Translations under genes and position numbers: made by a program
Origin: Rhizomicrobium sp.
Lineage (GTDB): Bacteria; Pseudomonadota; Alphaproteobacteria; Micropepsales; Micropepsaceae
Length of the DNA stretch: 64,000 nucleotides
Assembly: GCA_037200385.1 (NCBI GenBank)
Contig: JBBCGL010000001.1
Coordinates: forward strand, 930,001 to 994,000
Direction: 5' to 3'
Part shown: positions 59,549 through 64,000 of the stretch, piece after piece
How the letters are laid out: every line of letters starts with the position of its first letter
How positions within the stretch are numbered: the first letter of the stretch is position 1
Notes under the pieces: model-generated
Seen by the model: the letters and a program-made list of their open reading frames with translations, nothing else
What the model was told of the DNA's origin: nothing
Databases searched by the model: none

Positions 59549-59568
59549 ATTGCTCTCACGAGAGTAAT
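59549..59568. promoter_or_regulatory. palindromic operator candidate of the PadR regulator
   Basis: ATTGCTCTCACGAGAGTAAT has 9 of 10 matching positions per arm (centre AC). It begins one base upstream of the padR ATG and 45-64 bases before the divergent GTG at 59614, a good place for a repressor dimer to block both promoters. Confidence 0.65.
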
Positions 59569-59613
59569 CGTGTTAGAGTGATCGCGTTGGATCATCAGGA
59601 TGCCATCTAGCCC

Positions 59614-60513
59614 GTGAAGAAACTGCTTGTCATCGGGGCTTCGGGATTCGTCGGTGGCGCGCTGGCGCGGGAACTGCTGGCGCAGGGCTTCGCGGTGCGG
59701 TGCCTGGCGCGCAAGCCCGAATCGGTCGCGGCGCTCGCGGCGGCGGGCTGCGAGGCCGTGAAGGGCGATGTCGGCGATCCGGCCTCGCTGGAACGCGCGC
59801 TGGACGGCACGGACGGCGTCTATGTCTCGATCCACACGCTGTCGCCGCAGAGCGGCGCGGGCGGCTTCATGGACATCGAGAAGGCCGGCATGCGCAATCT
59901 CATGGCGGCCTGCAAGGCGACCGGCGTGCGGCGGCTGATCCAAGTCACGTCGCTCGGCGTCGCGCCCGATGCGCCGAGCGTGTGGACGCGCGAGCGCGGG
60001 CGGATCGAGCAGGAACTGCTCGCCAGCGGTCTCGACGTGACGTTCATCCATCCCGGCATGATCGTCGGCATCGGCGGCCGCGGCTTCGGGATGACCGTGG
60101 CGCAGGCCAAGAGCCGCGTCGCGCTGGTGATCGGCGACGGGCGCGGGCGGATGCGCGGCATCGCGATCGGCGATCTCGTCTATTACCTCATCGGCGTGCT
60201 CGACGAGCCGCGCGCCTTCGGCCAGGCCTATGACGTCGGCAATGACGAGGTGCCGAGCAGCAACGAGATGATCGACATGGTGGCCGGCGTGCTCGGCAGG
60301 AGACCGCCGCCGAAGATCCACATTCCGCGGGCGCTGCTCCGAGCGGCCGTGCCGCTGCTCGAGCGGATGCTGAAGACGCCGCCCGGCGCGCTGAAGGACA
60401 TCGTGGGCAGTCTTGGCGCCGACGGCGTCGGCGATCCGATGCCGATCCGCGCGCTTCTGCCACGCAAACCACTGCCCTTTCGCGACGCGGTCGCGAAGGC
60501 GCTGAACATCTGA
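59614..60513 (+). CDS. NAD(P)-binding protein of the NmrA/atypical SDR type
   Basis: 299 aa from a GTG start. Glycine motif GASGFVGGALARELL at 8-22, then RCLARKPESVAALAAAGCEAVKGDVGD, which is the NmrA/NAD(P)H-binding pattern; no Tyr-x3-Lys pair is obvious in the usual place, so it may be a sensor or a non-catalytic member. It is the first gene of a two-gene unit with another NAD(P)-binding protein 14 bp downstream, and is probably controlled by the divergent PadR. Confidence 0.85.
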   Translation: MKKLLVIGASGFVGGALARELLAQGFAVRCLARKPESVAALAAAGCEAVKGDVGDPASLERALDGTDGVYVSIHTLSPQSGAGGFMDIEKAGMRNLMAACKATGVRRLIQVTSLGVAPDAPSVWTRERGRIEQELLASGLDVTFIHPGMIVGIGGRGFGMTVAQAKSRVALVIGDGRGRMRGIAIGDLVYYLIGVLDEPRAFGQAYDVGNDEVPSSNEMIDMVAGVLGRRPPPKIHIPRALLRAAVPLLERMLKTPPGALKDIVGSLGADGVGDPMPIRALLPRKPLPFRDAVAKALNI

Positions 60514-60527
60514 GAAGGAGAACAGCC

Positions 60528-61427
60528 ATGCGCGTATTCGTCACCGGCGCGTCCGGATTCATCGGCTCGGCCGTGGTGCAGGAGTTGCTGGGCGCGGGGC
60601 ACACGGTGCTCGGCCTCGCCCGTTCGGATGATGCGGCCAGAGCGGTCGCAGCGGCGGGCGCCGACGTGCTGCGCGGCGCGCTGACCGATCTCGATTCGCT
60701 GCGCAAGGGCGCGGGCGAGACGGACGGGGTGATCCACACCGCCTTCATCCACGACTTCTCGAAATTCGCGGAGAACGGCCAGATCGACAAGCGCGCCATC
60801 GAGGCGATGGGCGAAGCGATGGCGGGCACGAACAAGCCGATGGTGGTGAGCTCGGGCACCGCCCTGCTCTCGCCAGGCCACGTCGCGACCGAGGACATCA
60901 TGCCGTCGGGCGAAGGTTCGCCGCGCGTGTCGGAGCAGACGGCGTTTGCGCTTGCCGCCGACAAGGGCGTGCGCGGGATGGCGATCCGGCTGGCGCCCAG
61001 CACGCATGGCACGAGCGACCAGGGCTTCAAGGCGGGGTTCGTGTCGTATGCAATCCAGGTCGCACGCGAGAAGGGCGTCGCGGCCTATATCGGCGACGGC
61101 AGGAACCGCTGGTCGCAAGGGCACCGTCTCGATGCCGCGAAGGTCTACAGGCTGGCCTTGGAAAAGGGCCGCGCGGGCGCGGCGTATCATCCGATCGGCG
61201 AGGAAGGCGTGGCCCTGAAGGACATCGCCGCGCTGATCGGCAAGAAGCTGAAGCTGCCGGTGGAGTCGATCAGCCAGGAGAAGGCCATGGCGCATTTCGG
61301 CTTCCTCGGCATGTTCCTGGGTCTCGACATCCCCGCCTCGAGCGCCAAGACGCAGACGGAGCTGGGCTGGGCGCCGGAGGGGCCGGGGCTGCTGGCGGAC
61401 ATGGAAGCGAATTACGTCGCCGGCTGA
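60528..61427 (+). CDS. extended/atypical SDR family NAD(P)-binding protein
   Basis: 299 aa with GAGAAGGAGAACAGCC before the ATG. It has GASGFIGSAVVQELLGAGHTVLGLARSD at 7-34 and VIHTAFIHDFSKF near 68-80; the later IRLAPSTHG and YHPIGEEGVALKDIAALIG are typical of extended SDRs acting on sugar-like or phenolic substrates. The substrate is unknown. It is co-transcribed with the gene before it, likely from the PadR-controlled promoter. Confidence 0.85.
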   Translation: MRVFVTGASGFIGSAVVQELLGAGHTVLGLARSDDAARAVAAAGADVLRGALTDLDSLRKGAGETDGVIHTAFIHDFSKFAENGQIDKRAIEAMGEAMAGTNKPMVVSSGTALLSPGHVATEDIMPSGEGSPRVSEQTAFALAADKGVRGMAIRLAPSTHGTSDQGFKAGFVSYAIQVAREKGVAAYIGDGRNRWSQGHRLDAAKVYRLALEKGRAGAAYHPIGEEGVALKDIAALIGKKLKLPVESISQEKAMAHFGFLGMFLGLDIPASSAKTQTELGWAPEGPGLLADMEANYVAG

Positions 61428-61489
61428 GCGGCGGGCGCTCGAAAAAGGGCGCGCCGGGATCGACCGGCGCCGCAGCGGCCTGGCATCTC

Positions 61490-61516
61490 TTCACCTCCCC
61501 CTTGCGGGGAGGTGAA
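61490..61516. terminator. shared terminator hairpin between convergent genes
   Basis: A perfect 11-bp stem TTCACCTCCCC / GGGGAGGTGAA with loop CTTGC ends the SDR operon on the plus strand and the thiolase on the minus strand. The A/T stem base is short on both sides, so it is probably a bidirectional, moderate terminator. Confidence 0.6.
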
Positions 61517-61518
61517 AG

Positions 61519-62700
61519 CTACACCAGCTCCACCGCCACGGCCGTCGCTTCGCCGCCGCCGATGCAGAGCGCCGCGACGCCGCGCTTGAGGCCGCGGGCC
61601 TTCAGCGCCGCGAGCAGCGTGACGATGATGCGGGCGCCCGAGGCGCCGATGGGGTGGCCGAGCGCGCAGGCGCCGCCGTTGACGTTGACCTTGGCGTGGT
61701 CGAGACCCAGATCGCGCATCGCGATCATCGCGACGACCGCGAAGGCCTCGTTGATCTCGAACAGGTCGACATCGTCCTTACTCCAGCCCGCAGCGTCGAG
61801 GACCTTCCGGATCGCGCCGACCGGCGCGGTGGTGAACCATTTGGGCTCGGCGGCATTGCTCGCCTGCGCCACGATCCGGGCGATGGGCTTCAGGCCGCGC
61901 TTCTCCGCCTCGTCGGCACTGGCCAGGATCAGCGCGGCGGCGCCGTCGCTGATCGAAGAGGAATTGGCGGCCGTCACCGTGCCGTCCTTGGCGAAGGCGG
62001 GCTTGAGGGTCGGGATCTTGGCGGGGTTGGCGGTCTTGGGCTGCTCGTCGCGCGCGACATTCGCCTCGCCGCCCTTCACCGGGACCATCACCGCGACGAT
62101 CTCGGCATCGAAGGCGCCACCGTCCTGGGCGCGCTTGGCGCGGGCGAGCGATTCGGTGGCGTAGGCATCCTGCTCGGCGCGGGTGAACTGGTAGTGGCGG
62201 GCGGCGTCCTCGGCATAGCTGCCCATCAGGCGGTGCTCATAGGCGTCCTCGAGCCCGTCGAGGAACATCGAGTCCTTGACCTCGCCATGGCCGAGCCGCA
62301 GGCCGGCACGGGCCTTGGGCAGCAGGTAGGGCGCGTTCGACATGCTCTCCATGCCGCCGGCGATGGCGAGGCCGGCGCGGCCGGCGGCGATCTGGTCGGC
62401 GACCATCATCACCGCCTTCATGCCCGAGCCGCACATCTTGTTGACGGTGGTCGCGGGCACGGTGAAGGGCACGCCGGCATAGACCGCCGCCTGGCGGGCG
62501 GGCGCCTGGCCGAGGCCGGCGGGCAGGACGCAGCCCATCACGGTCTCCTCGACGTCGCCGGCTGCGATCCCGGCGCGCCTGACGGCCTCGCCGATGGCGG
62601 CAGCGCCCAGCTCGGGCGCGGTGCGGCCGGAGAGCTCGCCCTGGAAGCTGCCCATCGGGGTGCGGGCGCCGGACAGAATGACGACATCGTTGGCGGCCAT
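61519..62700 (-). CDS. acetyl-CoA acetyltransferase (biosynthetic-type thiolase)
   Basis: 393 aa, the size of PhaA/AtoB thiolases. Nucleophile Cys90 in NKMCGSGMKAVMM, NEAFAVVAMIA, GHPIGASGARI and the final Cys in LCIGGGEATAV are all present. The layout fits acetoacetyl-CoA synthesis or cleavage; with a phasin in the window it could supply PHB, or it could finish leucine catabolism after HMG-CoA cleavage. I cannot choose from sequence alone. Monocistronic. Confidence 0.9.
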   Translation of the reverse strand: MAANDVVILSGARTPMGSFQGELSGRTAPELGAAAIGEAVRRAGIAAGDVEETVMGCVLPAGLGQAPARQAAVYAGVPFTVPATTVNKMCGSGMKAVMMVADQIAAGRAGLAIAGGMESMSNAPYLLPKARAGLRLGHGEVKDSMFLDGLEDAYEHRLMGSYAEDAARHYQFTRAEQDAYATESLARAKRAQDGGAFDAEIVAVMVPVKGGEANVARDEQPKTANPAKIPTLKPAFAKDGTVTAANSSSISDGAAALILASADEAEKRGLKPIARIVAQASNAAEPKWFTTAPVGAIRKVLDAAGWSKDDVDLFEINEAFAVVAMIAMRDLGLDHAKVNVNGGACALGHPIGASGARIIVTLLAALKARGLKRGVAALCIGGGEATAVAVELV

Positions 62701-62811
62701 TGCCTTGGATTCCCTTGTTTAATCGCCCGTCCCATTGCGGCACAAAGCCCATGACCGGGGCGCGGGCGTGAGTTATCATCAACCGCGCGTTCGGCCAAGA
62801 AGCGTTGGGGA

Positions 62812-63615
62812 ATGGGGGGCATGAAGAGGATCGCGATAGCCGCAGCAGTGGGGATTGCGACCGTCGTCCTGCTGGCGGCCGCCTATTTCCTGCCGCCCTA
62901 TCTCGGCTGGCATGTCGATCCGAGCAAGGTCGTCGCGGCGTCGGCGATCCTGGCGACCGGCGCGTCGCTGGCGGCGTTCCTGCTGGTCGCGATGGGCCGT
63001 CCGCCGGTGGTCGCGCGCGTCGCGGAGGCGTCGCCGCTGGACAAGGATCCGGTGAAGCAGTTCGTCGCGCTGTTCCGCGAGCCGGAGCCGCTGACCATCA
63101 CCGCGATGCCGGGCCAGAGCGTCGGCGAGATGACGGTGCGGCTGGGCGACCTGCTCAAGAACCCGGAGAAGAACGCCGCCAAGCCGATCCTGCTGACCAT
63201 CAAGGATTCGAAGAAGGACGTGTTCAACCCGGTCCGGCTCAAGGAGCTGTTCGAGAAGCTCAAGCCGTTCACGGGCTTCCAGCACATCCTGCTGCTGAAC
63301 GACAAGGGCGATTTCATCGGCTACCTGCCGGCGGAGACCGCCAAGAAGGATTTCACCGGCGAGAACGCCGAGACCAAGATCGCGAAGTTCATCGTCGACA
63401 TCCTTGCCCATCCCGACAAGAGCGACACGCTGCGCAGCATGAAGGGCGCCGGCCAGGACGACACGATCGCGGAGACCGCCGACATCCGCGACGCGACGAA
63501 GAAGATGTGGGCGAACGACAAGGTGCAGGGCCTCGTCGTCTACCGCCGGCTGAAGCCGGTCGGCGTGATCGACAAGCAGAGCATCCTGGCGCTGACGACC
63601 TACGGCGCGGCCTGA
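62812..63615 (+). CDS. membrane-anchored CBS-domain-like protein
   Basis: 267 aa from the ATG at 62812 (an ATG at 62821 is equally possible). Two N-terminal hydrophobic segments (about 5-28 and 40-62) precede a soluble part with a pair of CBS-like units: ITAMPGQSVGEMTVRLGDLL, FQHILLLNDKGDFIGYLPAE, then IAETADIRDATKKMWANDKVQGLVVYRRLKPVGVIDKQSI (in part). CBS pairs bind adenosyl nucleotides and regulate a partner; none is obvious. Monocistronic. Confidence 0.7.
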   Translation: MGGMKRIAIAAAVGIATVVLLAAAYFLPPYLGWHVDPSKVVAASAILATGASLAAFLLVAMGRPPVVARVAEASPLDKDPVKQFVALFREPEPLTITAMPGQSVGEMTVRLGDLLKNPEKNAAKPILLTIKDSKKDVFNPVRLKELFEKLKPFTGFQHILLLNDKGDFIGYLPAETAKKDFTGENAETKIAKFIVDILAHPDKSDTLRSMKGAGQDDTIAETADIRDATKKMWANDKVQGLVVYRRLKPVGVIDKQSILALTTYGAA

Positions 63616-63663
63616 CGCCGCCCAGGATTCGGATTCGATTGGCGTCAGCCTAACCAATAACTT

Positions 63664-63691
63664 GTCATGGCCGGGACAAGCCGGCCGTGAC
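63664..63691. repeat. single GTCAT-type palindromic unit
   Basis: GTCATGGCCGG and CCGGCCGTGAC pair with one mismatch around GACAAG. It is one half-unit of the family seen at 40465-40548 and lies between convergent genes, where it may stabilise transcript ends. Confidence 0.65.
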
Positions 63692-63708
63692 GCTATCGTC
63701 CGAGCCGC

Positions 63709-64000
63709 CTAATTCCCGCTTTCCTCGAACAGCTCGCGGCCGATCAGCCAGCGGCGGATCTCGCTCGTGCCGGCGCCGATCTCGTAGAGCTTGGCGTCGC
63801 GCAGCAGGCGGCCGGTGGGGTAGTCGTTGATGTAGCCGTTGCCGCCGAGGCACTGGATCGCCTGCAGCGCCATCCAGGTGCCCTTCTCCGCCGCGTAGAG
63901 GATCGCCCCGGCGGCGTCCTTGCGGGTGGTCTGGCCGCGGTCGCAGGCGCGCGCCACGGCGTAGACATAGGAGCGCGTCGCGCTGAGCGCGACATACATG
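63709..64000 (-). CDS. ivd: isovaleryl-CoA dehydrogenase, C-terminal part (5' end outside window)
   Basis: The last 97 codons are present; the gene continues past the right edge. [20 protein letters not shown] and [21 protein letters not shown] are almost diagnostic for isovaleryl-CoA dehydrogenase among acyl-CoA dehydrogenases, and [21 protein letters not shown] fits as well. The enzyme oxidises isovaleryl-CoA to 3-methylcrotonyl-CoA, the substrate of MccAB encoded a few kb away. liuA is a synonym. Confidence 0.93.
   Translation of the reverse strand, partial: MYVALSATRSYVYAVARACDRGQTTRKDAAGAILYAAEKGTWMALQAIQCLGGNGYINDYPTGRLLRDAKLYEIGAGTSEIRRWLIGRELFEESGN

Noticed and set aside
1-64000. CRISPR array, prophage, integrative element or defence island
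   Set aside because: No regularly spaced repeats, integrases, phage structural genes, nucleases of defence type or tRNA attachment sites were seen.

Overview
The window is GC-rich, densely coding bacterial chromosome, almost certainly from an alphaproteobacterium. The lineage evidence is: the dgt / SPOR protein / nagZ / scpA / scpB gene order; pleD-divK beside a DUF3572 gene; a COX15-type haem A synthase; an EipB (DUF1849) envelope protein; DUF1489 and DUF2842 proteins; a zinc-ribbon DinB; clpS-clpA; and a phasin. A more precise placement (for example near Rhizomicrobium/Micropepsaceae) would be a guess. I see no rRNA, tRNA, CRISPR array, prophage or complete insertion sequence.

Layout. 1-9.3 kb: a TM2 protein cut by the window edge, an exported flavin amine oxidase, an orphan histidine kinase with a small coiled-coil membrane protein, a Crp/Fnr regulator, an AT-richer membrane protein, ribosomal proteins L13-S9 with a readable promoter and terminator, a PRC-barrel protein, an ECHDC3-like enoyl-CoA hydratase, a tandem pair of small paralogous membrane proteins and a CoA-binding protein. 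9.5-15 kb: O-acetylhomoserine sulfhydrylase, haem A synthase, and exported proteins of unknown role. 15-20 kb: the chromosome segregation / cell wall recycling block (scpB, scpA, nagZ, SPOR, dgt). 20-29 kb: an A-type Fe-S carrier, exonuclease III, a thiolase, a CoA-transferase/racemase, a DsbA-like protein, and two SDRs, one divergent from a LysR regulator. 29-34 kb: pleD and divK, opposite a tightly overlapped DUF3572-HAD-ROK kinase-dinB operon. 34-37 kb: aguA-aguB-eipB (agmatine to putrescine plus envelope integrity). 37-41 kb: RidA, FemAB-like, HIT, monooxygenase-fold and small membrane proteins, then a GFA protein and a foreign-looking RHH-like protein. 41-47.4 kb: clpA-clpS, phasin, a SPOR-bearing D-Ala-D-Ala carboxypeptidase and a J-domain protein. 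47-64 kb: a short PutA, panC, and a dispersed leucine-degradation set (methylcrotonyl-CoA carboxylase alpha and beta and the 3' end of isovaleryl-CoA dehydrogenase) interleaved with a PadR regulator, two NAD(P)-binding proteins, a second thiolase and a CBS-type membrane protein.

Many operons use 4-bp ATGA/GTGA overlaps, and convergent pairs often abut or overlap. Intergenic space carries several families of short palindromic repeats, including an element with perfect 31-bp inverted ends that has a solo arm 47 kb away. The most unusual non-coding signal is a 32-bp sequence (29/32 identical) found upstream of two unrelated genes, xthA and an NTF2-like gene, in the same orientation. In both places it is followed by the same TCTAGACT octamer 29-30 nt before the start codon. 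I found no convincing new multi-gene system; the best leads are these regulatory and repeat elements and two AT-rich islands.
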